DNA of 64,000 nt, taken from Malachius bipustulatus. Lineage: Eukaryota; Arthropoda; Insecta; Coleoptera; Melyridae. The number at the start of each line of letters is the position of its first letter. Within the stretch, counting starts at the first letter, position 1. The notes beneath the pieces are model-generated. The model made no database searches and had not been told where the DNA came from. It worked only from the letters and a program-made list of their open reading frames with translations. The DNA lies in the NCBI GenBank assembly GCA_910589415.1, contig OU342639.1, positions 9,184,268 through 9,248,267 of the forward strand, given 5' to 3'. Positions 11,217 through 21,326 of the stretch are shown piece by piece. The position numbers were made by a program, and so were the translations under genes.

Positions 11217-11639
11217 TTATTATTTTTTTTTGTTTTTTGTTATTTAGTAAGATGTAAAATATACTTACCTAATTAAAATGTTGATAGCCCATGAAATAAG
11301 ATTTCTTAACCAATAAAAAATTTTGAGCAAAATACTTCTTTGATGTTTTTTGAGCATTATATTATGAATATAAAAAACGTTTTTTAAATTTCTATCCGAT
11401 GATACAAAAATGACATGTGTGAAATAGTTGTGTACCTAATTAAAAAAAAAAAAAAAATCAAAAACGTCACCCTTTATAGGTATAATACTAAAGTTAATAT
11501 TATCTGCCCGCAAACTAATTTTAGAGAATGTCAAAATATTATTAAGAATGTCAGAGAAGCTCCTATATACCTACCTTTAATTCGAGCTTCGAAGGATATC
11601 GTCACTAGCCGTTTTTGACCGGAGCATTTTTAGGACACT

Positions 11640-11945
11640 TTTCAAGAAGGAAATCCAAAAATAATTTTGCAATCACTCTAGGGGGATCGAAGCACTTTAT
11701 AAGATGGCTAAAAGTAATCTTTTTCTTTTGGAAGCCATATTGGATTTTTCCAAAAGATTATAACATAAAAAGTGTTATACATCTTGGTCATCAGAAAAAG
11801 TAATTACCTACGTTCAAAAAGGTAAAACTTCAATATGGCTTCCAAAAGAAAAAAGATAACTGTCGATTTTTAGCCATATCTTATGAAGTGCTTCGATCCC
11901 CCTAGAGTGATTGCGAAATTATTTTTGGATTCCTTATTGAAAAAA
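11640..11945. repeat. Foldback element with high-identity arms
   Basis: Arms 11640-11755 and 11825-11945 are near-perfect reverse complements, with landmarks CACTCTAGGGGGATCGAAGC and GCTTCGATCCCCCTAGAGTG, around a loop of about 70 bp. It has no coding content. The high arm identity implies recent formation or gene conversion between the arms. Confidence 0.75.
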
Positions 11946-11949
11946 AAAC

Positions 11950-13235
11950 AAAAACAATAATTAGAAATTTTAGTATTTTATCCAATATGTTAATTGACAA
12001 CTAATAATGACAGCTCAGATTTTATTGAGATTACTAATCAACATAAAAAATACGGAACTTTGCCTTTATTTAATCGAGTCCGTATATCTCTTGAGATGAG
12101 TGAAATCTCAATGTTTTGCTCAAATATTTTCCTTTAAAACGGACACCCAGTATATTGAAAATAGTTTCATAATTATTGAAAAATTATTGGCCATTTGAAC
12201 CATTTACCTATGGCAAAATATTTTCAAAATATTGAAAAATTTATTGTGAGAAAAATGATAGAAATGAATCCTTGATCAAAACACAATACCCGTGAAGTAA
12301 AATTTTGGGGGTCAAAGTGCTCTAATACAATTCCCTTTTCCTCCATTCCATTCGTGCATCTATACTCTTTGAACAAAATTTAGCAAAAGGTGTATCGACG
12401 CGATATTAATTAATTTAAAATTTGACTTTGACACCCTGTATCTTAAAAGAGGGACGCTTATGTGAAAAATGACATGAGGATGAAACCTTGTATATTTTTT
12501 TCTATATAAAATAAATGCACCCTACTGACTTTTTCATAATCTTAAATTTACCATATATTTAAGATTGAACGATTAAGAATGCTTTTGCATTTTACTTCTT
12601 TATTTTTCGAAAAAAAATTGGCTGCATCTCGATTCTACTGCAGACAGGATACATTAAAGATTAAATTTTCTTTGAAGATAGCCGTGTAGGAAAATTTAGG
12701 CACCTAATAAAAATTGCTTTCAATTATTCAGACTAAAATCTTAAAAAGTTTTCTTAACTTAAAAAAAAATATTAAAAGTTATATATATTTAGCAATATAT
12801 TATATATATTGCTATTATATATATATAAAGCAAATATATTTAGATGGGCAGGAGAACCTTTGGGCTATTCACAGAAAAAAAAAATTTACCAACTTTCACA
12901 TTGTAAATTTTTTTACCATTAAAAAAGTAGTTAATATCGATGATATGACATGTTAAAATAAGTTGAGTTCTGTATCTCAAACGGTTTCCCAGATATCTTC
13001 AAAATACCGGATTTTTTTTTTTTTACACCCAGGTCGGATTTTGACATAGCAGGGTCGGTTATACTAGAGAAAAGTTATTCCCAATTTTATGTTTAATAAG
13101 AATCTGTAACAAAATTTAGACTGACGTCAGTCGTTGAGGATATCTTGAAAAAGCGGAAAAAATCGAGATTTATTTTATTTATTATTATTATTATTATTAT
13201 TTATTTTTTGTAGCTTTATATACTTAGGTACATAA
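11950..13235. other. AT-rich noncoding stretch with low-complexity runs
   Basis: No gene is seen. A TA-rich run occupies about 12780-12835, and an ATT run lies near 13180-13203. From 13049 to about 13170 lies a copy of a dispersed repeat (AGGGTCGGTTATACTAGAGAAAAG followed by TTTAATAAGAATCTG, interrupted here) that recurs at about 43008 and 44808. Confidence 0.4.
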
Positions 13236-13237
13236 TA

Positions 13238-13537
13238 TAAGTCGTCATAAGTATCTATCTGACTTTAAAAAAAATTCAAGGACGACTAGATCCCAGGGTT
13301 TTCATAGTCTTTTAAGTTAACAAAAATTTTAATTTCCTTTTTTTGGAAAAAGAAACTTTTTTTCCGGATTTTTTTTATATGGCAGATTTTTTGTTTTCAT
13401 GAATTTTTTATACCAAACGATATGAAAAACCAATATGGCGGTCATAAGAAGAACAAATGTTGACTATGAAAACTCTGCACGGGATCTGGCTTTGAAAATT
13501 TTTGAAATGCCATACATGGATAGCTCTTGACGACTTA
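13238..13537. mobile_element. Miniature foldback element (TAAGTCGTCA ends)
   Basis: Left end TATAAGTCGTCA (13236-13247) and right end TGACGACTTATA are reverse complements. The arms also share ATTCAAGGACGACTAGATCC against GGATCTGGCTTTGAAAATTT in diverged form. TA lies at both borders. It directly abuts the next element at 13540. Confidence 0.65.
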
Positions 13538-13539
13538 TA

Positions 13540-14484
13540 CAGTGTGTTTCATTATCACTTCAAATGGAATCACCGTAATAACTTTTTAATTTTTTTTTGC
13601 AATTTCCAGTTTTCTTAAAGTGTGGTAAAAAATTCATACTTATCGATTTTTTTCTGAAATGACTTGAAATAAAAAAAAGACGGCTATAGGTATTCGAATA
13701 CAACTACCATGAAGCCTCTATAATTAGGATGTGAATCATACTACCCCTAAAAGTTTTTTTTCCAGAACTTTTTTCCTAATTATTTTTTTTTTTAATCTTT
13801 AAATTCACACTTTGGAGAGCCAGTTCAATTGAAAAGAAATTTGTCTCTTAAAAATTTCACGGAAACTAAATACTTTTCCACTGAAGAAATAAAATAAGGG
13901 CATGCGTATTCAAGAAAATCTTAAATTTAAGAAAGTCTATTACTTTAATTAAATATTATTGTGTTTATTGTTTTTTTTTTGTCTTTTTTAATGTTTATTT
14001 ATTTCTATAAATATTTTAAATATTTTACATATTTACATATTTTTATAAATATCTATGTAAAATCACAATTTATAATTTATGTAAGTCCGCTTATTTTATT
14101 TCTTTTGTGGAAAAGTATTGAGTTTTTCTTAAAGATTCTTAAGAGACAATTTTTTTTCGATCGAACTGGCCCTCCAAAGTGTGAATTTAAACATAAAAAA
14201 AAAATTATTAGAAAAAAAGTTCTGGAAAAAAACTTTTAGGGGTATGATTCACTTCATATTCATGATTCAGGATAAAATTATGTAATTATGGAGGCTTCCT
14301 GGTAGGTAGTATAGTGAATACCTAGTCATTTCAGAAAAAATCGATAAATGTGAATTTTTTACCATACTTAAGGGGATGTAACTTCTGAGGCGAGGCTTTT
14401 TGAATTTTTTTATGACAAACCCCCCTTAAAATTCAGAAAAGAATCTCCAGTTGAATTTTCTGCACTGATTAATGAAACACCTTG
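13540..14484. mobile_element. 945-bp TA-flanked foldback element
   Basis: Ends read CAGTGTGTTTCATT and AATGAAACACCTTG with TA outside both. Long inverted arms are visible through CCCTAAAAGTTTTTTTTCCAG near 13744 and its complement near 14225, and through CACACTTTGGAGAGCCAGTT near 13806 and its complement near 14162. The centre is AT-rich and noncoding. The 92-codon frame at 13961-14239 is low-complexity and not credible. Confidence 0.75.
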
Positions 14485-14489
14485 TATAA

Positions 14490-15890
14490 AGCTTCGGAAG
14501 CTTTCTTAAGTGGATAAACTACATTTTAGCCGTTGCAAAGAACTATAGCCTAATAGGTATTTCTGTGATAAAAATTTAAAGCTAAAAATTGAGTAGGCAT
14601 TTTTTTCTTAAATTTTATTTAAGAAAGTGGTTTGAAATCACCTTAAACCTCCAAATCTTGAGTCCAATTATTTAATTAAAATGTTTTAAGAAATAAATGA
14701 AATTTAGACTGAACATTTTTTGAATGATTTTTTTTATTTTAACCAAACAATTTTTTCAAATAAAATTAAAATAAAAATTATAATGTGCTTTCTTAATTTT
14801 TAGGATTTATTTTTGATCATAGTAGGCTTGCAACGGCTATTTTATCCGTTCAAGAAAGCTTCAGAAGCTTTACATACCTACAGATAAAAAGATTTTTGAA
14901 ATTCATCAAAAAATAAAAAAGTTATTGAGGTGCTTGCTTTCATTAGAAGTGAAACATACTTTGAACTTTATTATCTAATCTATAATAGCTTTATCTACAC
15001 GTCCTCCAACTTATGGTACCTACATCTTAGACTATTAAATGACAGAAATAAAAGTAAATAAATGTTAAAAATGATACATTTGAATTTTTATCGAAAACGG
15101 TGCGTCCTATCGAAATTTTATTAGTACGGATTTTTATAGCAATTTAACTTGGCTATCCGAAAAAAACAATAAAAAAGAATCACTTCAGTTTTATTTTACG
15201 TGCATGACAAAAGTTGTCCTGCATGTGACATTCGGATTCTACGCCACTGGTTTCTTCGATTATACCTACAATTTTCCCAAGTAGGTAGGTACGGGTTATT
15301 AAAAAGAAAGCCTGTATGCGAAAATTCAGAATTATTAGACCATTGTGTAAAAAAATACCTTACAATAAAAACCTGTTTTGCAAATTGAACTAATTGATAA
15401 ACTCAGTTAAAAAAAATTCGGAAAACATTATCAGAATTTTCTTAATAGGATTTTAGCTTCCAAATTTTATAAGTATGCCTTTTGTATTTTGTATAGCAAT
15501 TTATTCTGGCATTCCGAAAAACAACAATTAAAAAAAATTAAAAAAAAAAAACAGTTCAGAATTTTTTTACGAGAAAAGATGTGTCACAAAAAAGGTGTTA
15601 TAGGTATGCCGTGTCACGGACCACGGCATAACATCCCGGAATTAATAATGATTTCAGTTAAAGCCAGTCGTGAAAACCTAATAAAGCACATCAATAATAC
15701 TAAATATACTAATTACTTATTTGTTATTCTTATTTTCACATATTTTTTTCACCATTGGAAGTTTAGGGACTTTTTTCGACAATAGTCACTAGTCTGCAAA
15801 GCGATCCATCAGTTAAAATAAGTTTACTTGAAAGTATCCTCATACTTAATTATCAAATAAAATAACTTTGTACATGTACAGGTTATACCT
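14490..15890. other. AT-rich stretch, nothing recognised
   Basis: No gene, RNA gene or clear repeat boundary is seen. An inverted pair CTTCGGAAGCTTTC (14491) and GAAAGCTTCAGAAG (14853) brackets about 370 bp and may be another decayed foldback element. Confidence 0.35.
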
Positions 15891-15893
15891 TAC

Positions 15894-16235
15894 CTGCATC
15901 TACAAAAGAATACACACCAAATGTCCATCCCCGCGTCTTATTTTAGTTAAGACATGCACGATAATTTTAATAGAAAAAATTACACACTAATATTTTTATT
16001 TCGAATTCTTACCTCTAGTTTACTTAATTCCTGTCTCTCTGGATTTTTTGAGAAGTCCCGCTCTTCTTCGTTTATTAGTATGGCGGCATTGGCGGGGGTT
16101 ATTACAGGTTCGCGGTAATTTCTAAAAGAAAATGCATGATTGAATAGATATACCTACCTATACGAGTTGGCGAGATGATAAGTTACTAATAAATTGAATC
16201 TATACTTACACATTTGAATTATTAGTATCAGACAT
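15894..16235 (-). CDS. First coding exons of an unidentified host gene
   Basis: Exon 1 coding part is 16235-16210: ATG, reading MSDTNNSN plus two bases, then a consensus donor GT|GTAAGTATAG. Exon 2 is 16121-16013, preceded by the acceptor TTTTCTTTTAG and continuing in frame as NYREPVITPANAAILINEEE and then DFSKNPERQELSKLE before a donor GAG|GTAAG. Both joins keep phase and give 45 codons. A possible 6-nt micro-exon, ATGCAG at 15899-15894, lies between TTCTTTTGTAG and GTAAGG. Codon use and GC content stand out from the AT-rich flanks. The peptide is hydrophilic and charged and is not recognised. The region above 16235 is GC-richer without a TATA box, as expected of a broadly expressed promoter. 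Later exons are uncertain; candidates are 11013-11216 and 1285-1653. I am confident of coding here but not of identity. Confidence 0.6.
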
Positions 16236-17215
16236 GTTTACCTATAGTAATTTAGGTAAATAAATTAAAAAAATACAAAAAGACGCGCCGATAACTGCGA
16301 ACACTGTCTACTGTCTTGAACTCTTGCATTCATCAAGTGCATCACACTCACACTATTACAAATCAGAAAAATGGACCAATAGAACACAGTTTATAGAGTA
16401 GCCTGCTTCAGGTAGGTCAGTTTTCTCCAATAGGCAGGCGCCGGACACAAATCAGTGGGTTAAGAATAATTCTACCTAAATAATTTCTTAGAGGACACGA
16501 AAAACCTACGATGATAGGTATAGCGACATCTAGCTAGTTCTTGGGGGATTTTGATTATATTAAATCAATCTTAGATCCTTACGGTCGTTGACAATACAAT
16601 TACAGGTGCGGTTCGCCTCCCTTTCATAATATGTAATTATTATAATAGGGACCTACTAAAATTTATCAGATAATACCTAATTACTGAGGTAAATATTTAC
16701 ATCCACACCTATCCTAAATTCCATCAATTTTTTCGGGACCGAGGAGCGAAACAGGGGTGCTGGGTCGGTAAGAAGCTATAAAAACAGCCAATATCAAGGT
16801 CATAACTAAGGCCTCGTTGACACTACGGTCGAATTTCTATTTGTTACAAATTTCCTGCATGAACGGGAAGAAAATGGCAACGTAGAGAGACCACCCGCAA
16901 CGTTCCATGATCCCTTCTCATCCAAGGTCTCAGGATTGAAAACACCAGCACCAGACCAAGAAAATCAGTAGTACAGAAGTATCGTATCGAGTTGGAAGGT
17001 GAACGCTGACGAGTACCTACGCAGCAGCTAGCTAGGGCTTATTTTCAGACGCGAATCATAACGAATTAATTTAACGAATTTAATTGAAGTTTACCTAAGT
17101 TATCATTACTCATTATTATTATCACACTGAAGCACGCCAATGATTTGGACACTGATATTGTAACTATAGACTAAGAGTGAATTATGTGAGGTGAGGGGTG
17201 AAAGGTGAAACTAAG

Positions 17216-19098
17216 AATAAAACCTTCTTGCGCATCAAACGCAGAAACAGTGTATTGTTATGCGATTCAACTATGAAAATTTTTGCCGCCTTTTAAATTG
17301 GCTTTCTGAATTTGTCAATAGTCAGGTCGAATTTGCGTAGTGGTTTACTGTGAAAATTTCATTTCATTTCGTTTGAAAGCGTGCCATAAAATAGATTTTT
17401 ACATAATAAACCAAAAAAAAATTGGCAAAATTTAACAATTTCGTCTCTTGTCCTATATACCCGCCACTGACTAACTTTAAAAAGTTACAGGCGAGTTCTG
17501 AAAACCGAACATTTGAAATTTTAGAGAAATAAACATCATGTAAAAAAATTCGAATAACTCCGCCATTTCTCTTATTTGCTTCTTTAAATTTTGGAGAGTT
17601 ACAAGCTATTAGTATAGTTGTCTACTCCGAAAATTTCAGGTAAATTCCCTCAAAAATGTGCTCATAATCAATTAAAGAAATTTAGCCATTTTTACCATTT
17701 CACCCACGCCACTAGCTTACTAATGAAAATAATAAAAATTTTATTGCATTATTTCAAATTTCAAATCATTTTAATCCAACCTTGTTAATACAGGTTTGTA
17801 GGAGTTTTTATTTTCTGCAATTGGGGTTGGCAGGAGCAGTCATATCTGCATGGGTGGTCCTGCCCGAGCCGAGCGCGATGAAAACGGTGCGCTGGTCTGG
17901 TGCTGGTGCTGGTTTTAAATCAAGCAGTCCCGGGTCTGAATATTACATTCAATCGTTAAGTTATTAAACAAGCCTTTAATTGTCATCCTCATTATTTTGT
18001 TGTGAAAAGTTTTCTTTCTATATTGCTTATACAGGGACTAAAAAATAGCCTTTTTCCCTAAAATTCAAAAAGCCGCCATTTTGAAACGGCTCGATCGATG
18101 TTGCTCAAAAAATGCAATACCAGACCACTACTTGTGGATAATATCTTCCTCCCATAAAACTTTCAGCCTCCTAGATTGAAAACTGCTACCAGAAAACCGT
18201 GCCACAGGACCGGATGTTTCGAAATTTTAAAGGACACCCTGTAGAAGTAACGCGACTTTTGAAAAAATTTTCAACGAAAATTTAACGTCATCCCGAAGTT
18301 TCACAAGAGTAAAAAATTTCTTCCACTAATCTTGAAAGATGAAGCTACACTAGAGCGTTTTTAAAATTTTAGAGAAATTTACATCATGTAAAATAAATTT
18401 AAATATCTCCGCCATTTTTTTTATTTGATCCTTGAAATTTTTGAAGATTAAAGAGTATTAATATAGTAGTCTACTGTAAAAATTTTAGTTCAATTCCTTC
18501 AAAAATGTGCTCAAAAACTGTTATAGAAATTAAGCCATTTTCACTCTTTTCCTACCCACGCCACTGGCTTAATAATGAAAAAAATTCAAATTTTTTTGCA
18601 TTAACTCAAATTTCAATTAATTTTCTTTCAATCCTGTTAACTTGATGTGAAAGTTTTTTTGCCATCTTGCTCATACAGAGGTTCAAATATTAGCAAATTT
18701 TTCAAAAATTAAAATGACCGCCATTTTGAAACCGCTCGACCGATTTTGCTCAAGTACAATACCAGACCAGTTTTTATAGATATCTTACTCCCACAAAAAT
18801 TTCAGCCCCCTAGATTCAAAACTGCGACCTGAAATGAGATGACAAAAACCGGATACCTGGAATTTTGAAGGGACACCCTGTAGAAGTGATGGGACTTTTG
18901 GAAAGTTTTCCAACGAAAATCCAACGTCATTCCCAAATTTTACAAGGACCCAAAATTTCGTTCACTAATCTTAAAAGATAAAGCCACAGGAGCGTTTTTA
19001 AAATCGAAATTTCGCGATTTTGGAGAAATATATATATATATATATATATATAAATATATATATAAATATATATATATATAAATATATATATATATATC
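17216..19098 (+). repeat. Dispersed repeat with internal subrepeats, ending in (TA)n
   Basis: Begins near AAAACCTTCTTGCGCATCAA and ends in a long TA/TAAATA microsatellite (19027-19098). It contains internal repeats: the block with GCCGCCATTTTGAAACGGCT at 18072 recurs as GACCGCCATTTTGAAACCGCT at 18716 (about 644 bp apart), and the block around CCCACGCCACTAGCTTA at 17702 recurs at about 18553. A GC-rich segment of about 210 bp (17790-18000) interrupts the first interval. Equivalent copies sit in unit B (22477-24330, cut by the insertion) and unit C (35375-37254). Related diverged copies lie at 5.8-6.7 and 59.8-61.0 kb. No convincing protein is encoded; a 61-codon frame at 17782-17967 (repeated at 23043 and 35941) is unsupported. 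Type unknown, probably a non-autonomous mobile element. Confidence 0.6.
19027..19098. repeat. (TA)n / TAAATA microsatellite
   Basis: An uninterrupted AT-dinucleotide run broken only by occasional AAA. It differs slightly in length between the units (19027-19098, 37190-37254 and the split copy at 24290-24330 plus 31955-31994). It is the target of the 7.6-kb insertion in unit B. The YIYIYI-type frames across it are low-complexity artefacts. Confidence 0.9.
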
Positions 19099-19145
19099 GT
19101 GGGCAGGTAAATTTTGGAAAACCACTTTTTCGTAATCTGGGGGTC

Positions 19146-19421
19146 ATGATCGGTGGACATTTGATGAGTTTGGGTGATTTTTGGAAAGTGATGTCGTCCT
19201 CAATAGTGTATTTTTTTGTTAAAAAATACACTAAAAGGACCACCACGAAGCTGGATGATGTAAGGGAAGTGCGAATTTCCACTGTTGTGGGGAGTCGGGT
19301 ACTAGCGGTGCTCGACGACGGGGTAGAGACCCTTTCCTGCAAGAGAGGCAGATCGGTGTCTCCTACGTGTATCTGTGGTGTTAAGGTCCGGTCAACTGGA
19401 AAAGGTTGCCGGAATAAATAA
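19146..19421 (+). CDS. Unidentified 91-codon ORF in tandem unit A
   Basis: An ATG-started frame in a GC-richer block just after the (TA)n tract. It contains MIGGHLMSLGDFWKVM, a K/R-rich middle and VVGSRVLAVLDDGVETLSC, with four cysteines near the C-terminus. The opposite strand is also open (114 codons), so coding direction is uncertain. Identical copies lie at 32044-32319 and 37303-37578. No family is recognised. It could be an old transposon-encoded fragment; conservation among the three units reflects only their recent duplication. Confidence 0.2.
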   Translation: MIGGHLMSLGDFWKVMSSSIVYFFVKKYTKRTTTKLDDVREVRISTVVGSRVLAVLDDGVETLSCKRGRSVSPTCICGVKVRSTGKGCRNK

Positions 19422-20103
19422 TATACAGAGTGTTAATTTTGATAATAAATATACTTACAGAGTGTTAATATTGATAATAATTGATAAGTGTACCAAGCAG
19501 TATAATTAGGTATACTTCGTGCCGAATCTACAGTCCTCATCGTCAGTTATCAAGAATTGTAAAGCAGCATATATTCTTCAGTTTAACAATAATTATAACG
19601 TGGCAGTCAAGAGCCCCAACCTTGGATGGTACCGTGAGTCTTAACCGTATTGAGCTTTATTGATTTCATTCTAGAATTTAGGTTATAATTTGTTGGTGAC
19701 AAATTTGTAACTGTTTTCTTTTTATGTCATAATATAATATTATAGCGAAGTATTATTAATTAACTCTTCCCTTAATTGATGCAAAGTAACCCTCACAAGA
19801 ACCTCCCTGAGAATTAATCAAACAGAAAAATCAAATGTAGGTGTCCCCAAAAAGGGGTGCTACAACACCTGTTTTATTTTCTGTCAATAAAGACGCTTTA
19901 TTTACGACTAGGGATTTATTATAACGTAAATATTCTTGGACTTCCGATTATATTTTTTATACTATTTTTTCCTTCACTTTCAGGGCAAGGAATACCTATC
20001 TTCGAAAGTAACAGTAGCACGATTATTATTTTGAATATTTGAATCCACCACTTCTCGTGCGTATGTTTATATATTATATGTTTATATATTATATGCGGGC
20101 TTA

Positions 20104-20959
20104 CCAGGACCGGACTCATTAGAGCGGCTCTTAATGCCTCTTTTTTTGGCTAACCATAAATTTGCAAAGCAAATTAATACTTTCCTGGTGTTACTATAGG
20201 TATGTCCTCCACCCCTATACAGGGTATACCTTTGGGAGATGATACCATTTGTATAGGCTAAACTGTCAGTCTGACAGTTCTAATTTTTTGCATATCTGTA
20301 TTATAGAAAAAACACAACATTTTAAAAATATTTTCGGCACAACACCACTTCCGGTTATACCGGAAGTAAACACCAACTTCGGGTTTTTAAATAGAACACC
20401 CTATAAAACTTTATATTTTTTAAATGTCTGAAGAAATCTAATACAGGTGGTTTTCACCATTGGAATTTAGATTGAGCGGTTTACGAGTTATAAACAAGTG
20501 AAGATCGAAAATTTTCAACTTCAAAGCAGCGTAGAACTAGAACGGCTCAAGATATCTAAAAACGGTTTACATGTCCCTATCTTAATTTTTCACATAGTAT
20601 CCTACTATGTGGTTTAAATTTTAATACAGGGTGATGAAAAATCGGATAATTTTCATCACCCTGTATTGAAATTTAAACCACATAGTAGGATACTATGTGA
20701 AAAGTTAATTTTCGATTTTCAATTGTTTTTTTTTAACCCTGGTCTGTCAATTGAGAATAAGTAAACCTATGTATTCTTATTATTTTGGTCATCATTTACA
20801 TCTGGGTATCCTATACAGTTTCACTATGGCACCTATATAGGGGTGGAGGACGTACCTACCTATAATAGTAACACCGCAGGAAGGTATTCATTTGCTTTGC
20901 AAATGCATGGTTGGAAAAAAAACCGGCACTAAAAATTGGCTTTGAGAGTCCGGTCCTGG
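20104..20959. mobile_element. TTA-flanked foldback element (unit A), PIF/Harbinger-like
   Basis: Ends read CCAGGACCGGACTC and GAGTCCGGTCCTGG, with TTA directly repeated outside (20101-20103 and 20960-20962). A 3-bp TTA duplication is typical of PIF/Harbinger elements. The arms continue through TTTGCAAAGCAAATT near 20161 and CTCCACCCCTATA near 20207, with inverted partners near 20890 and 20833. A very tight palindrome of about 110 bp lies at the centre (20591-20701, around CATCACCCTGTATT). The element is noncoding and 856 bp long, with copies in units B and C. Confidence 0.8.
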
Positions 20960-20969
20960 TTAGTACCAC

Positions 20970-21326
20970 TTAAGTACATATATTTAAAACAGCTTTTCGT
21001 AAAAAGTCTTTGCGATCATAATCTTTTTCCGACTCATTGTATAAGTTGTATACTTTGTACACCTCTGTGACTACAGTGGATGGATAAAGCATATCATATT
21101 CTTTCTTGTGTTTTGAAAATAATTTTTTTTTTAGGCCACTTGTGTTTAATAGTTTCATCTTTAAAGATGTATTAATTCCTTTCACAACGCACAATTTATA
21201 TACACTTAGCGCCTTTGTCTTTCGATTTACTGTCAAAAGAATATTCAAAATATCTTTTAAACTTTTCCGAAGGCTTTGGTTCCTTCTTGGATACGCCTTC
21301 TTCAGGGATATCTCATTATATCTCAA
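20970..21326 (-). CDS. Unidentified 118-codon ORF (unit A)
   Basis: A lysine-rich minus-strand frame containing SLRKSLKDILNILLTVNRK and PSTVVTEVYKVYNLYNESEK. The region is AT-rich and the amino-acid mix (K, N, L, Y) partly reflects that. The opposite strand is also open (84 codons), which weakens the case. It lies between two foldback elements and is identical in the three units. No domain is recognised. Confidence 0.25.
   Translation of the reverse strand: MRYNEISLKKAYPRRNQSLRKSLKDILNILLTVNRKTKALSVYKLCVVKGINTSLKMKLLNTSGLKKKLFSKHKKEYDMLYPSTVVTEVYKVYNLYNESEKDYDRKDFLRKAVLNICT

Noticed and set aside
13961..14239. 92-codon hydrophobic frame
   Set aside because: Low-complexity F/Y/I/K-rich translation of the AT-rich centre of a foldback element; no signal supports it.
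17782..17967. 61-codon frame starting MLIQVCRS, present three times
   Set aside because: Apparent conservation is only due to the recent triplication. It lies within a dispersed repeat and the other copies of that repeat do not keep it.
18927..19421. Overlapping open frames across the TA tract (also at 24188-24500, 31848-32240, 37086-37499)
   Set aside because: The frames consist largely of YIYIYI-type translations of a dinucleotide repeat; length comes from the absence of stops in (TA)n, not from coding.
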